The translations under genes were made by a program, and so were the position numbers. From Pseudoduganella lurida (GTDB lineage Bacteria > Pseudomonadota > Gammaproteobacteria > Burkholderiales > Burkholderiaceae_D): a DNA stretch of 64,000 bases. Positions 26,130 through 35,430 of the stretch are shown piece after piece. Numbering within the stretch: the first letter of the stretch is position 1; each line of letters starts with the position of its first letter. The stretch lies in the NCBI RefSeq assembly GCF_007830455.1, contig NZ_VLLB01000006.1, forward strand, positions 186,001-250,000, written 5' to 3'. The notes under the pieces were generated by a model that saw only the letters and a list, made by a program, of their open reading frames with translations, searched no databases and was not told where the DNA came from.

Positions 26130-26684
26130 ATGGGCAACCGACTATCGAAGATCGCCACGCGCACCGGCGACAACGGCACCACGGGACTGGGCGACGGCAG
26201 CCGCACCCGCAAGGACAGCGTGCGCGTGCATGCGATGGGCGACGTCGACGAGCTCAATTCGAACCTGGGCGTGCTGCTGTGCGAACCGCTGCCGGACGCG
26301 CTGCGCGAGGAGCTGGTGACGATCCAGCACGACCTGTTCGACCTGGGCGGCGAACTGTGCATCCCCGGCTACCAGCTGATCAAGGAAGAACACGTGGAGC
26401 GCCTGGATGCGCTGCTGGAGAAGTACAACGGCACGCTGCCGGCGCTGACGGAATTCATCCTGCCGGCCGGCTCCCGCGCCGCCGCGCTGGCCCACGTGTG
26501 CCGCACCGTCTGCCGCCGCGCCGAGCGCAGCATCGTCACGCTGGGAAGCGAGGAAACGCTGCACGAGCATCCGCGCCAGTACGTCAACCGCCTGTCCGAC
26601 CTGCTGTTCGTGCTGGCCCGCGTACTGAACCGCCACGCCGGCGGCAGCGACGTGCTGTGGCACCACGACCGGCAACGGGGCTAG
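26130..26684 (+). CDS. Cob(I)yrinic acid a,c-diamide adenosyltransferase, PduO type
   Basis: 184-residue trimeric ATP:cob(I)alamin adenosyltransferase that makes adenosylcobalamin. The ATP-binding N-terminus IATRTGDNGTTGLGDGSR is at residues 7-24 and the cobalamin/ATP contact region is CRRAERSIVTL with YVNRLSDLLFVLARVLN near the end. It stands alone and divergent from glcD. The ATG at 26130 follows GGAGACCCT. A REP pair begins eight bases after the stop. Confidence 0.94.
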   Translation: MGNRLSKIATRTGDNGTTGLGDGSRTRKDSVRVHAMGDVDELNSNLGVLLCEPLPDALREELVTIQHDLFDLGGELCIPGYQLIKEEHVERLDALLEKYNGTLPALTEFILPAGSRAAALAHVCRTVCRRAERSIVTLGSEETLHEHPRQYVNRLSDLLFVLARVLNRHAGGSDVLWHHDRQRG

Positions 26685-26691
26685 CGCTACG

Positions 26692-26744
26692 GCTCAGCTC
26701 GTGTCCACCTTGGGGTCAACCCCATTTTCGGACACGAACTGAGC
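26692..26744 (+). repeat. REP palindrome E
   Basis: 53-bp copy with long outer arms (CAGCTCGTGTCC and GGACACGAACTG) and the shorter core GGGGTCAACCCC. It starts the inverted pair E/F after the adenosyltransferase gene. Confidence 0.85.
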
Positions 26745-26776
26745 ACTAGCGATTGCTTCCGAAGGCTTTTACGGTC

Positions 26777-26824
26777 GAGCTCGTGTCCGATTTCGGGGTT
26801 GACCCCTTGGTGGACACGGGCTCG
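26777..26824 (-). repeat. REP palindrome F
   Basis: Inverted partner of copy E, 32 bp away, core GGGGTTGACCCC with outer GTGTCC/GGACAC. It ends 11 bases before the stop of the next gene. Confidence 0.85.
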
Positions 26825-26835
26825 GCAGTAGTCCA

Positions 26836-27672
26836 TCAGCCCTTGCCGCCGTCAGGATGGATGGCGAGGTAGGAGCCGGCGCCGGCACCGGCGCTGAGGA
26901 GCCAGCCGGTGAGCAGCAGGAACACGAGCAGCATGCCGAACAGCGTGGCCACGCGGCGCCGGTCGGTCAGGTTCTCGAAGATGGGCGGACGGCCGTAGTT
27001 CACGCCGAGGAAGTAGGCGGCGAACACGGAGGTCAGGTAGTGCATGGCGCCGAACGTTTCGCTCAGCTCGCCCTTGCGCGGGTGGTCCACCGCCACGTTC
27101 GACAGGATCACCAGCGCCACGTACAGCACCGATGGCCACAGCGGCGGCAGGTACAGGCCGAACTTCTCGACGAAGGTGCGGATCGCGGGACGCGTGCGGG
27201 CCAGCAGCGGCAGCACGATATTGTGCGTCAGGCCGACCAGCACGATCAGCTTGACGAGGATGGTCTTGTGGATGCTGCCGCTCTTGCCGATGGCGAGGTT
27301 GTGCAGGTTCGTCTCGCCCTGGCGGTTGTTCTGGACGAAGTAGTCCGGCGTGGCGATGTGCAGGATGCGCTGGAACCAGCTGATCTCTTCCAGCGCGGCC
27401 AACGCCACCACCAGCGACATGCCGGCCAGCGCCAGCAGCACCAGGTCGATGCGGCGCACGCGCTGCCAGTGCTCGACGGCGGCAAACGCCAGCAGGCCGG
27501 AGGTTACGGCGAAGCACAGGAACTGCATCCATTCGACGATGCCGTCTTCCACCAGCAGGCGCCACAGCGCCGCCTGGTCGCCGGACCAGACGATGGCCAG
27601 GCCCATCACGAAGACATTGATGAGGGCCGCGACCACGAAGACCGGATGTCCATACCACTTGTTCATCACCAC
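26836..27672 (-). CDS. Uncharacterised multi-pass membrane protein with EEISWFQR motif
   Basis: Function not recognised. About 278 residues with seven or so predicted helices. Between helices lies a conserved-looking polar segment, EEISWFQRILHIATPDYFVQ, followed by NNRQGETNLHNLAIG, which resembles a motif in other uncharacterised bacterial membrane proteins and may line an active site. A GTG at 27672 has GGGAG six bases upstream; the ATG at 27666 is the alternative. Last gene of a three-gene minus-strand operon with a BNR-repeat protein and another membrane protein. Confidence 0.75.
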   Translation of the reverse strand: MVMNKWYGHPVFVVAALINVFVMGLAIVWSGDQAALWRLLVEDGIVEWMQFLCFAVTSGLLAFAAVEHWQRVRRIDLVLLALAGMSLVVALAALEEISWFQRILHIATPDYFVQNNRQGETNLHNLAIGKSGSIHKTILVKLIVLVGLTHNIVLPLLARTRPAIRTFVEKFGLYLPPLWPSVLYVALVILSNVAVDHPRKGELSETFGAMHYLTSVFAAYFLGVNYGRPPIFENLTDRRRVATLFGMLLVFLLLTGWLLSAGAGAGSYLAIHPDGGKG

Positions 27673-27697
27673 GCACTACTCCCAGAAAATTGAAGAT

Positions 27698-28393
27698 TCA
27701 TTCGATGCCGGCGGCGTGCACAGGCACGGCTTCTGGCTCGGTTGCCGAGACGGAGACAGGCGCGGGCGCTTCCGTCCGTACGCTCCCGTCCGCGCGCCGT
27801 GCAGCACGTACCGCGGCCATCACGAGCGACACCACCGCCCAGGCCCACAGCAGCGGATCGAGCACGGCATCCCACAGGTTCCCCGTCGGCAGGCGCACCA
27901 GCGCATACAGCAGCAGGCCGGCCAGCGCTGCCAGCGGCGCGGTACCCGAGCGGCCGCGCACGATGGCGGCTGCGCAGGCCACCATCGCCAGCAATGCCAG
28001 CAGCGGCATTCCAGTGCCGCCGAAGCCCGCATGGTAGAGGCCCAGGGCCAGCACGCCGAACGTATCGAGATAGAGCAGCGTGCCGGCCACGAACAGGGGC
28101 AGCGCGAACGCGGGCCGCAGCTGCAGGGCGGCCCGGCTGCCACGCCAGTTCGCGTACAGCGTCACGAGGCTGCAGCCGACCAGCAGGCCGCTGGGGAAGG
28201 CAAAGGCCAATGTCAGCCAGTAGGCGGGGGATGCGGCACCTGGCAGCACCATCAGCACGACGGCAGATACCACCACGGCCGCACGGAAGCGCTGCGCCAG
28301 GCGCGGCGCCAGCATGCACGCCAGCGCGGCCAGCACCAGCGCCCACGCCACGCGGCCATACACGGTCTGCAGGACGAGATCGGGCAGCGTCAT
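27698..28393 (-). CDS. Uncharacterised multi-pass membrane protein
   Basis: Function not recognised. 231 residues, six or seven hydrophobic helices separated by short loops, with a basic loop at LYANWRGSRAALQLRP and a Pro/Ala/Glu-rich tail (RTEAPAPVSVSATEPEAVPV). No catalytic motif stands out. The ATG at 28393 overlaps the stop of the upstream BNR-repeat gene (ATGA), and the next membrane gene follows after 25 bases, so the three genes are likely expressed together. Confidence 0.72.
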   Translation of the reverse strand: MTLPDLVLQTVYGRVAWALVLAALACMLAPRLAQRFRAAVVVSAVVLMVLPGAASPAYWLTLAFAFPSGLLVGCSLVTLYANWRGSRAALQLRPAFALPLFVAGTLLYLDTFGVLALGLYHAGFGGTGMPLLALLAMVACAAAIVRGRSGTAPLAALAGLLLYALVRLPTGNLWDAVLDPLLWAWAVVSLVMAAVRAARRADGSVRTEAPAPVSVSATEPEAVPVHAAGIE

Positions 28394-29556
28394 AGCCGGT
28401 CCTTGTCGAAATTGATCTTCAGTTGATGGTGGGCGATCGACTGCCGCTGGTGCGTGTAGGTGATGTGCAGCTCGTTGCCCACCTGCTGCATCGACGGATA
28501 CGAGAACTCGTCGCCCGGCTTGCCGCTGACGATGTCGGCCAGCGGGCGCCAGGTGCGCGCATCGGTCGACAGGGCCAGCGACAGCACGCTGCGCGAGGTA
28601 TCGCCCACGCCCACGTGGTTGTACAGCATGACGATGGCGCCGCTGGTGAGCCGCAGCGCGGCCAGCGACGTGCTCTGGTTCGACAGCGTCATCGGCGCCG
28701 CGTCTTCCCAGCTCGCCCCGCCGTCCCGGCTGAACGCCTGCTGCACGCGCTGCTCTTCGCCGGCATCGCGCATCCAGGCCCGCACGTCGGTGGCCGACAG
28801 CGGCACGATGGTCGGCTGCAGCGACGTGGTGCCGCTGCCGATGCGCACGATGCGCTGCGGTTCGCCGTGCGCATCGAACGCCATCAGCATCGGATACTTG
28901 TTGCCGATCTCGAAGTAGATCGGGAGCCACCAGCCGCCATCGGCCAGCGGCACGGGCGCGGTGCGCACCAGCGTGCTGGTATTGAACAGCGGCGAGACGG
29001 GCAATACCCGGCTGACGGCAAAGGTCTGCCCTTCGTCGCGCGACTGCATCTGCACGATGCGCGACGCGGCCCAGCCACCCAGGCCGGTGGCGACGACGTA
29101 CAGGTGGATGGTGCCGTCGGTGGCCGTCCACGCCACCGGATTGCCGATGCGGCGCACGCCGTAGCCCAGCGCGGCGCCCAGCGATTCGCGGCTGGCGACG
29201 ACCCAGTTGTCGCTCCAGCGGCCGTTCGACCAGCGCGACGCGTACACCTTCACATCCGGCCCGCTTTCACGGCTGCCGGCCCACCAGAAGGAGATCAGGC
29301 GCCCGCCGGACAGGCTGGCCAGCGCGCTGGCATGCGCGGACGGCACGCCCTTCGGCATCGGAATGACGCTGCGGGACAGTTCGGTGACGGTGACGGATGT
29401 CGGCACGGCCACGTCGACGACGACGGGCCGCTCGGCGTGATCCACTGCGCGCGACCACCGGAATGCTTCCGCTGCCGCCGCGCCTGCTACTGCGAGGATG
29501 CATGCCAGCGCGACCAGCTTGCCGGTGCGCCGGACAGGTGGGCGCCAGGCTCCCAT
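28390..29556 (-). CDS. Membrane-anchored BNR-repeat (sialidase-fold) protein
   Basis: 388-residue protein with an N-terminal helix (KLVALACILAVAGAAAAEAF) and an exported beta-propeller. Asp-box motifs appear as SRDEGQTF and SRDGGASWED, with related blades at ISFWWAGSRESGPDVKVYAS and ALSTDARTWRPL. The arginine triad and RIP motif of true sialidases are not clearly visible, so activity on sialic acid should not be assumed; another glycosidase or a binding role is possible. The ATG at 29556 has GGAG five bases upstream, better than TTG at 29592. First gene of the operon. Confidence 0.75.
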   Translation of the reverse strand: MGAWRPPVRRTGKLVALACILAVAGAAAAEAFRWSRAVDHAERPVVVDVAVPTSVTVTELSRSVIPMPKGVPSAHASALASLSGGRLISFWWAGSRESGPDVKVYASRWSNGRWSDNWVVASRESLGAALGYGVRRIGNPVAWTATDGTIHLYVVATGLGGWAASRIVQMQSRDEGQTFAVSRVLPVSPLFNTSTLVRTAPVPLADGGWWLPIYFEIGNKYPMLMAFDAHGEPQRIVRIGSGTTSLQPTIVPLSATDVRAWMRDAGEEQRVQQAFSRDGGASWEDAAPMTLSNQSTSLAALRLTSGAIVMLYNHVGVGDTSRSVLSLALSTDARTWRPLADIVSGKPGDEFSYPSMQQVGNELHITYTHQRQSIAHHQLKINFDKDRL

Positions 29557-29945
29557 TCCGTCTCCGAATAAGATTGGACACGGGGAAGCCAACGCCCTGA
29601 TTCCCTGCCCATGATGAACATCTCAGCCAGCTCGTGATGCTGGTCTGGAACTGATTCTCGCCAGCATTTTGCGCGGACGAAAGACGGTATCCTACAGGAA
29701 AAGAGCTCGGCCATGTGGAAGTCGGCCGCTCGGCGGGGTGATTGATTCGCGAGCCGTGCGGGACTTAAAAAGGCGGCAAGATTGCGTGATTTGCAGGGCT
29801 CGACGGTGCCGGGTTGGCCAAGAACGGTGTCCGACACCTTTTGCGGAGACGACAGGCCGGTCGTCGTCCCGGGCGGAAAAGATGTAAGACACCAGCTTCC
29901 ACTCGGCACTTGGCGTGTCCTGGTGCCAGGCACCAGGACACGGGT
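29557..29945. other. Gene-free interval with several palindromes
   Basis: 389 bases between the BNR-repeat gene and dxs with no supported gene. It holds GGTGTC-C-GACACC at 29826-29838, GACGAC/GTCGTC at 29848-29865, and the perfect 27-bp palindrome at 29915-29941. GC content falls near 29560-29800. A promoter for the BNR operon is expected here, but none was convincing. Confidence 0.6.
29915..29941. repeat. Perfect 27-bp palindrome after dxs
   Basis: GTGTCCTGGTGCC and GGCACCAGGACAC are exact inverted arms around a single A, starting five bases after the dxs stop. No T tract follows on the minus strand, so a classical terminator is unlikely. Confidence 0.85.
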
Positions 29946-31814
29946 TCAGCCGTTGTTGACGACCAGCCGCGGTTCGCCGCCCAGGAAGCGCGCCTTGATC
30001 GAGGCGGCGATGCCGTCGCCGTCCAGGCCCACGCTGGCCAGCAGCTTGGCCGGATCGCCGTGGTCGATGAACTTGTCCGGCAGGCCCAGGATCTGCAGCG
30101 GCTTGGCAATGCCGGCGGCGGCCAGCGCCTCGGCCACGGCGGCACCGGCGCCGCCCATCACGCAGCCCTCTTCCACCGTCACCAGGTAGTCATGGCTGGC
30201 AGCGAGCTGCTTGACCAGGTCCACGTCCAGCGGCTTCACGAAGCGCATGTTGGCGACGGTGGCATTGAGCTGGCCGCCGGCCTTCAGCGCCGGTGCGACC
30301 ATCGAGCCGAACGCCAGGATCGCAACGCGTTCGCCCTGGCGGCGGATCTCGCCTTTGCCCAGCTCGATCGTCGTCAGCGCCGGCGCCACGGTGGCGCCGA
30401 TGCCCGCGCCGCGCGGGTAGCGCACGGCGGCCGGACCGGGATACCGGTAGGCGGTGGTCAGCATCTGGCGGCACTCGTTCTCGTCCGACGCGGCCATCAC
30501 GACCATGTTCGGGATGCAGCGCAGGAAGGCCAGGTCGTAGTTGCCCGCGTGCGTAGCGCCGTCGGCGCCCACCAGGCCGGCGCGGTCCAGCGCGAACGTC
30601 ACGTCCAGGTTCTGCAGCGCCACGTCGTGGATCAGCTGGTCGTAGGCGCGCTGCAGGAAGGTCGAGTAGATCGCCACGACGGGCTTGACGCCCTCGCAGG
30701 CCATGCCGCCGGCCAGCGTGACGGAATGCTGTTCGGCGATGCCCACGTCGAAGTAGCGGTCCGGGTATTCGGCGTGGTAGCGCACCATGCCGGAGCCTTC
30801 GCGCATCGCCGGCGTGATAGCGACCAGGCGCTCGTCCGCGGCGGCCATGTCGCACAGCCAGTTGCCGAACACCTCGGTGTAGGTCTGCTTCGACGGCGGT
30901 GCCGGCTTGATGCCCTCCGCGGGATTGAACTTGCCGGTGCCGTGGTACAGGATCGGCTCCGCCTCGGCCAGCTTGTAGCCCTGGCCCTTCTTCGTGACCA
31001 CGTGCAGGAACTGCGGCCCCTTCAGGTTGCGGATGTTCTGCAGCGTGGGAATCAGCGAATCGAGGTCGTGGCCGTCGATCGGGCCGATGTAGTTGAAGCC
31101 GAATTCCTCGAACATCGTGGCCGGCACCACCATGCCCTTCGCATGCTCTTCCAGCTTCTTGGCCAGTTCCAGCACGGGGCCCGGCAGCACGGACTTGCCG
31201 ACGTTCTTCGCGGCCGCATAGAACTGGCCGGACATCAGCCGCGCCAGGTAGCGGTTCAGCGCGCCGACCGGCGGCGAGATCGACATGTCGTTGTCGTTCA
31301 GGATCACCAGCAGGTTGACGTCTTCCTCCACGCCGGCGTTGTTCAGGGCCTCGAAGGCCATGCCGGCCGTCATGGAACCGTCGCCGATGACGGCGATGGC
31401 GTGACGCTGCTCGCCCTTGATCTTGGCGGCCAGCGCCATGCCCAGCGCGGCGGAGATCGAGGTGGACGAGTGGGCCGTGCCGAAGGTGTCGTATTCGCTT
31501 TCCACGCGGCGCGGGAAGCCCGAGATGCCATCGAGCTGGCGCAGCGTGGGGAACTGCTCGCGCCGGCCGGTAAGGATCTTGTGCGTGTAGGTCTGGTGGC
31601 CCACGTCCCACACGATGCGGTCGTGCGGCGTGTTGAACACGTAGTGCAGCGCCACCGTCAGTTCGACGGTGCCCAGGTTGGAGGACAGGTGGCCGCCCGT
31701 TTTCGATACGGAGTCGAGCAGGAAGTTGCGCAGCTCGTCGGCGAGCGGGGCCAGTTGCTGGCGCGGCAGCTTGCGCAGGTCGGCCGGGTCGTTGATGGTT
31801 TCAAGCAGGTTCAT
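29946..31814 (-). CDS. dxs: 1-deoxy-D-xylulose-5-phosphate synthase
   Basis: 622-residue TPP-dependent enzyme, first step of the methylerythritol phosphate isoprenoid pathway. TPP and Mg binding is seen in [20 protein letters not shown] and [27 protein letters not shown] near residue 75 and the transketolase segment [20 protein letters not shown] are diagnostic. It directly follows ispA (stop and start abut as TAAATG), forming xseB-ispA-dxs, which couples precursor and farnesyl diphosphate supply. Confidence 0.97.
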   Translation of the reverse strand: MNLLETINDPADLRKLPRQQLAPLADELRNFLLDSVSKTGGHLSSNLGTVELTVALHYVFNTPHDRIVWDVGHQTYTHKILTGRREQFPTLRQLDGISGFPRRVESEYDTFGTAHSSTSISAALGMALAAKIKGEQRHAIAVIGDGSMTAGMAFEALNNAGVEEDVNLLVILNDNDMSISPPVGALNRYLARLMSGQFYAAAKNVGKSVLPGPVLELAKKLEEHAKGMVVPATMFEEFGFNYIGPIDGHDLDSLIPTLQNIRNLKGPQFLHVVTKKGQGYKLAEAEPILYHGTGKFNPAEGIKPAPPSKQTYTEVFGNWLCDMAAADERLVAITPAMREGSGMVRYHAEYPDRYFDVGIAEQHSVTLAGGMACEGVKPVVAIYSTFLQRAYDQLIHDVALQNLDVTFALDRAGLVGADGATHAGNYDLAFLRCIPNMVVMAASDENECRQMLTTAYRYPGPAAVRYPRGAGIGATVAPALTTIELGKGEIRRQGERVAILAFGSMVAPALKAGGQLNATVANMRFVKPLDVDLVKQLAASHDYLVTVEEGCVMGGAGAAVAEALAAAGIAKPLQILGLPDKFIDHGDPAKLLASVGLDGDGIAASIKARFLGGEPRLVVNNG

Positions 31815-32717
31815 TTATGCCTTCCGCTGCACGATCAGGTCAGCCAGTTCGCGCAGGCGTTGCGCACCGTCGCCGAAGGCATCGAGGGCCGCGTGGGCAT
31901 CGCGCCGCAGGCGCTCCGCCAGCGCGACCGATGCTTCCAGCCCCAGGATCGAGACATAGGTGGGTTTGTTGTCGGCCGCATCCTTGCCGGCCGTCTTGCC
32001 AAGGGTGGCGGAATCGGCGGTCGCATCGAGCACGTCGTCCACTACCTGGAATGCCAGGCCGATGGCGCGGCTATAGTCGTGCAGCGCCTGCAGTTCGGCC
32101 GCGTCGAGGTCCTTGCCGGCCATCGCGCCCAGCAGCACGGAAGCGCGCAGCAGTGCGCCCGTCTTGAGCTGATGCATCCGCTCCAGCTGTTCGCGCGTGA
32201 GGCTGAGGCCCACGCTGTCCAGGTCGATCGCCTGGCCGCCGCACATGCCGGACGAACCGGCCGCCTCGGCCAGCACGCGCAGCATCGCCACCAGCCGCGC
32301 CGGCGGCACGCCCTCGGCGCCGGCCAGCACGGCGAAGGCCTGCGACTGCAGCGCATCGCCGACCAGCAGCGCGGTCGCTTCGTCATAGGCCACGTGCACG
32401 GTGGCTTTGCCGCGGCGCAGGTCGTCGTCGTCCATGCACGGCATGTCGTCGTGCACCAGCGAATAGGCGTGGATCATTTCGACGGCGCTGGCGGCGCGCG
32501 ACAGCGTTTGCGCAGCGCCACCGGACACGGCGCCGGCGGCGTACACCAGCAGCGGGCGCACGCGCTTGCCGCCGCCCAGCAGCGCATAGCGCATCGCTTC
32601 GTGCAGCTTCGCCGGGATGGCGGTGGCAGCCGGCAGATAAGCGGACATGTCCGCCTCCATCGTGCCCTGCACCCCGGCCATCCAGTCACCGAAGGTGACG
32701 CTCGTGGTCTCGCTCAT
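31815..32717 (-). CDS. ispA: Farnesyl diphosphate synthase (short-chain polyprenyl synthetase)
   Basis: 300-residue trans-prenyltransferase. The first Asp-rich motif is [18 protein letters not shown] (about residues 88-105), with the CMDDDD spacing seen in bacterial farnesyl diphosphate synthases; the second is [14 protein letters not shown] with [15 protein letters not shown] after it. Its product feeds ubiquinone, undecaprenyl and heme O synthesis. It overlaps xseB by ATGA and abuts dxs, making a compact operon. Confidence 0.95.
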   Translation of the reverse strand: MSETTSVTFGDWMAGVQGTMEADMSAYLPAATAIPAKLHEAMRYALLGGGKRVRPLLVYAAGAVSGGAAQTLSRAASAVEMIHAYSLVHDDMPCMDDDDLRRGKATVHVAYDEATALLVGDALQSQAFAVLAGAEGVPPARLVAMLRVLAEAAGSSGMCGGQAIDLDSVGLSLTREQLERMHQLKTGALLRASVLLGAMAGKDLDAAELQALHDYSRAIGLAFQVVDDVLDATADSATLGKTAGKDAADNKPTYVSILGLEASVALAERLRRDAHAALDAFGDGAQRLRELADLIVQRKA

Positions 32718-32977
32718 TGTGCACCCTCGTCGCCTTCGGCGAAGGGCTTGAGCATGTCGCCTTCCAGGATCTTCACCTGCGACTCCACCTTGTCCAGCTG
32801 GCCCGCGCAGAATTTCACCAGTTCCGAGCCGCGCGCATAGGCGGCCACCGACGCTTCCAGCGGCAGCTGGCCCGATTCCATCTGCGTCACCAGCTGCGCC
32901 AGCTCCGCCATCGCCGCTTCGAAGGAAGCAGGCGCCTGGGCACCGCTGTCGCCGGCGCTTTTTGTTTTATTGACCAT
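32714..32977 (-). CDS. xseB: Exodeoxyribonuclease VII small subunit
   Basis: 87-residue helical subunit that binds XseA in exonuclease VII. SFEAAMAELAQLVTQMESGQ and LEASVAAYARGSELVKFC are the two conserved helices; the Gly-rich hinge lies between them. It starts the xseB-ispA-dxs operon and overlaps ispA by four bases, as in most gammaproteobacteria and betaproteobacteria. The large subunit gene is not in the window. Confidence 0.95.
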   Translation of the reverse strand: MVNKTKSAGDSGAQAPASFEAAMAELAQLVTQMESGQLPLEASVAAYARGSELVKFCAGQLDKVESQVKILEGDMLKPFAEGDEGAQ

Positions 32978-33016
32978 AAATGCTTTGATTGACTCGTTCC
33001 TGGAGTGTAGCCCGGT

Positions 33017-33047
33017 ATTTTAGAACAAACCGCCCCCCACGGTCCAA
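33017..33047 (-). promoter_or_regulatory. Possible promoter of xseB-ispA-dxs
   Basis: Minus-strand TTGGAC (33042-33047) and TAAAAT (33017-33022), spacer 19, lie 40 bases upstream of xseB. The spacer is long, so support is modest. Confidence 0.4.
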
Positions 33048-33201
33048 AATGACAACGGCGCGCCGGCCCGTGCGACACACCCGCGTTGCAATTTGCATCC
33101 GGGCGCAATGCGGGACGCCATGGGGACGCCACCGGGGGCCGAAACGGGGCACAATGCCGGGCTCGACGGGCGCCTTCCCCGGGGCGCGCGGCGAAGAATT
33201 G

Positions 33202-33231
33202 TCGGCAGAGCTTTCTCAGGCACGCTATAAT
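33202..33231 (+). promoter_or_regulatory. Predicted promoter of the Rieske oxygenase gene
   Basis: TCGGCA (33202-33207) and a perfect TATAAT (33226-33231), spacer 18, about 100 bases before the start at 33331. The other parts of the 353-base gap 32978-33330 show no gene. Confidence 0.6.
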
Positions 33232-33330
33232 CGCCGGTTCTGTCCGAAATACCGTTCTCATACTCTGAATTCAGGTCTTTGCGGATTCTGTCTCTTCTTG
33301 GTTGCAGTACTTTAATTAAGGGGGGTTGGG

Positions 33331-34431
33331 ATGTCCGATCTGGGTACCCACGCCAGGCTGGCGCGCTCGAATGCGCAACTTCCGGTCCACGTCTATTTTG
33401 ACGAAACGCTCCTGCAGCGGGAAATGCAGCAATTGTTTCAAAATGGTCCGCGCTATGTGGGCCATGAACTGATGGTACCCAATGTCGGCGACTTCACCAC
33501 GCTCGCCGCGGAGAACGAGGGCCGCATGCTGGTCCGCAATGCCCAGGGGATCGAACTGCTGTCCAACGTCTGCCGTCACCGCCAGGCGCTGATGTTCAAT
33601 GGGCGCGGCAATGCCAATACGATCGTCTGTCCGCTGCACCGCTGGACCTACGACCTGAAGGGCGAACTGATCGGCGCACCGCACTTTCCGGAGACGCCCT
33701 GCCTGAACCTGCCGAAGACCACGCTGCAAAGCTGGAACGGCCTGCTGTTCGAGCAGAACGGCTACAACGTGATGGAGAAGCTGGGCACCCTGTCGGTCAC
33801 GAAGGACCTCGACTTCACCGGCTACATGCTCGACCACGTCGAGGTGCACCACTGCGACTACAACTGGAAGACCTTCATCGAGGTCTACCTCGAGGACTAC
33901 CACGTGGAGCCGTTCCACCCCGGCCTGGGCGGCTTCGTGTCGTGCGACGACCTGCGCTGGGAATTCGGCGCCGACTATTCGGTGCAGACGGTGGGCGTGA
34001 ACCGCGGCCTGCAGAAATCCGGCTCGGCCGCTTACCAGCGCTGGCAGGAGGAGGTGCTGAAGTTCCGCGGTGGCGAGGCGCCGCCGTATGGCGCGATCTG
34101 GCTGACGCTGTACCCGAACATCATGGTGGAGTGGTATCCGCACGTGCTGGTCGTGTCCACGCTGTGGCCGGACGGTCCGGGCCGCACGAAGAACGTGGTG
34201 GAGTTCTACTACCCGGAGGAGATCGTGCTGTTCGAGCGCGAGTTCGTCGAGGCCGAACGCGCCGCCTACATGGAAACCTGCGTGGAGGACGACGAGATCG
34301 GCCTGCGCATGGATGCCGGCCGGCGCGTGCTGATGGCGCGGGGCGAGACGGACGCGGGGCCGTACCAGAGCCCGATGGAAGACGGCATGCAGCACTTCCA
34401 CGAATGGTACCGAAGCAAAATCGACGTCTGA
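33331..34431 (+). CDS. Rieske non-heme iron oxygenase, alpha-subunit type
   Basis: 366-residue ring-hydroxylating-type oxygenase. The Rieske 2Fe-2S ligands are Cys81, His83, Cys100 and His103 (CRHRQ and CPLH). Mononuclear iron ligands are probably in EVYLEDYHVEPFHPGLGGF, where E/D and two His residues are arranged as in the family. The substrate cannot be told; similar proteins are called choline monooxygenase-like. It is divergent from xseB. GGGG immediately upstream is followed by a TTGGG stretch, giving a ribosome-binding site about eight bases before ATG. Confidence 0.88.
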   Translation: MSDLGTHARLARSNAQLPVHVYFDETLLQREMQQLFQNGPRYVGHELMVPNVGDFTTLAAENEGRMLVRNAQGIELLSNVCRHRQALMFNGRGNANTIVCPLHRWTYDLKGELIGAPHFPETPCLNLPKTTLQSWNGLLFEQNGYNVMEKLGTLSVTKDLDFTGYMLDHVEVHHCDYNWKTFIEVYLEDYHVEPFHPGLGGFVSCDDLRWEFGADYSVQTVGVNRGLQKSGSAAYQRWQEEVLKFRGGEAPPYGAIWLTLYPNIMVEWYPHVLVVSTLWPDGPGRTKNVVEFYYPEEIVLFEREFVEAERAAYMETCVEDDEIGLRMDAGRRVLMARGETDAGPYQSPMEDGMQHFHEWYRSKIDV

Positions 34432-34447
34432 AGATGGTCAACACGAG

Positions 34448-34478
34448 GGGACAGCACCGGATCAAAACGGGCTGTCCC
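34448..34478 (+). repeat. Inverted repeat with GGGACAGC arms
   Basis: GGGACAGC and GCTGTCCC flank a 15-base loop in the 69-base gap after the Rieske gene; TTTT follows eight bases later. It may attenuate or terminate transcription and shares the GGGGACAG theme with other palindromes here. Confidence 0.5.
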
Positions 34479-34500
34479 TTCGGCTTTTAAGGAATCAAGA

Positions 34501-35421
34501 ATGCAGTCGCTGTGGATGTTGTTTGCCAGTTTCCTGTTTGCCGCCATGGGCGTGTTCGTGAAGCTGGCCTCCGAGATGTACTCCACCTCGGAGATCGTGA
34601 TGTACCGGGGCCTGATCGGCGTGACCGTGCTGTACCTGCTGATCCGCGCCCAGGGCGGCACCCTGCGCACGCAGTTCGCCATGGGCCACCTGTGGCGCAG
34701 CATCATCGGCGTGATCTCGCTGTGGATGTGGTTCTACTCGATCGCCAAGCTGCCCCTCGCGACGGCCATGACCCTGAACTACCTGTCGCCGATCTGGATC
34801 GCCGTGTGGCTGTTCGCCCATGGCTGGTGGCATGCCAAGAACCGCGTCGAGTGGCCGCTGATCGCTGCGGTGACGATGAGTTTTGTGGGCGTCGTGCTGC
34901 TGCTGCAGCCGGCCTTCGCGTCGAACCAGCTGTTCTATGCGCTGATCGCGATCGGCTCCTCGGTGCTGACGGCGGTGGCGTACATGCAGGTGCGCAAGCT
35001 GGGCCTGGCGGGCGAACCGGAAAACCGCGTGGTGTTCTATTTCGCCTGCAGCAACGTGGTGGCGGGCCTGCTGGGCAATGTCGTCGAGAATGGTGGCACG
35101 TTCGTGTTCCACTCGCTGACCAAGGGCCATGGCGCCCTGCTGCTGCTGGGGATCGGCCTGTTCGCCACCGCTGCGCAGGTGTCGATGACGCGTGCCTACC
35201 GCCTCGGCAACACGCTGGTCGTCGCCAACCTGCAGTACACGGGCATCGTGTTCTCCAGTATCTGGGGCGTGCTGGTGTTTGCCGACCGCTTCGACTGGCA
35301 CAGCTGGCTGGGCATCGGCATCATCCTCGTCTCCGGCTGCGCCGCCGCGTTCTACAATACGAAGAGCACCGCGCGTGGCAAGGCCGTGGCCACGACGGAT
35401 CCGATCGCAAGCGAAGTCTGA
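34501..35421 (+). CDS. EamA/DMT-family transporter
   Basis: 306-residue inner-membrane transporter with about ten helices in two EamA repeats. The first repeat starts LWMLFASFLFAAMGVFVKLA and contains LATAMTLNYLSPIWIAVWLF, the second has NTLVVANLQYTGIVFSSIWG followed by FDWHSWLGIGIILVSGCAAA. DMT transporters export metabolites such as amino acids; the substrate here is unknown. It is followed nine bases later by a sulfurtransferase gene and may be cotranscribed. Confidence 0.9.
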   Translation: MQSLWMLFASFLFAAMGVFVKLASEMYSTSEIVMYRGLIGVTVLYLLIRAQGGTLRTQFAMGHLWRSIIGVISLWMWFYSIAKLPLATAMTLNYLSPIWIAVWLFAHGWWHAKNRVEWPLIAAVTMSFVGVVLLLQPAFASNQLFYALIAIGSSVLTAVAYMQVRKLGLAGEPENRVVFYFACSNVVAGLLGNVVENGGTFVFHSLTKGHGALLLLGIGLFATAAQVSMTRAYRLGNTLVVANLQYTGIVFSSIWGVLVFADRFDWHSWLGIGIILVSGCAAAFYNTKSTARGKAVATTDPIASEV

Positions 35422-35430
35422 GGAACCCTC

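Noticed and set aside
29814-32840. 1008-codon open reading opposite dxs and ispA
   Set aside because: Antisense shadow; repeated HAAR/HGQ-like composition and no start signal.
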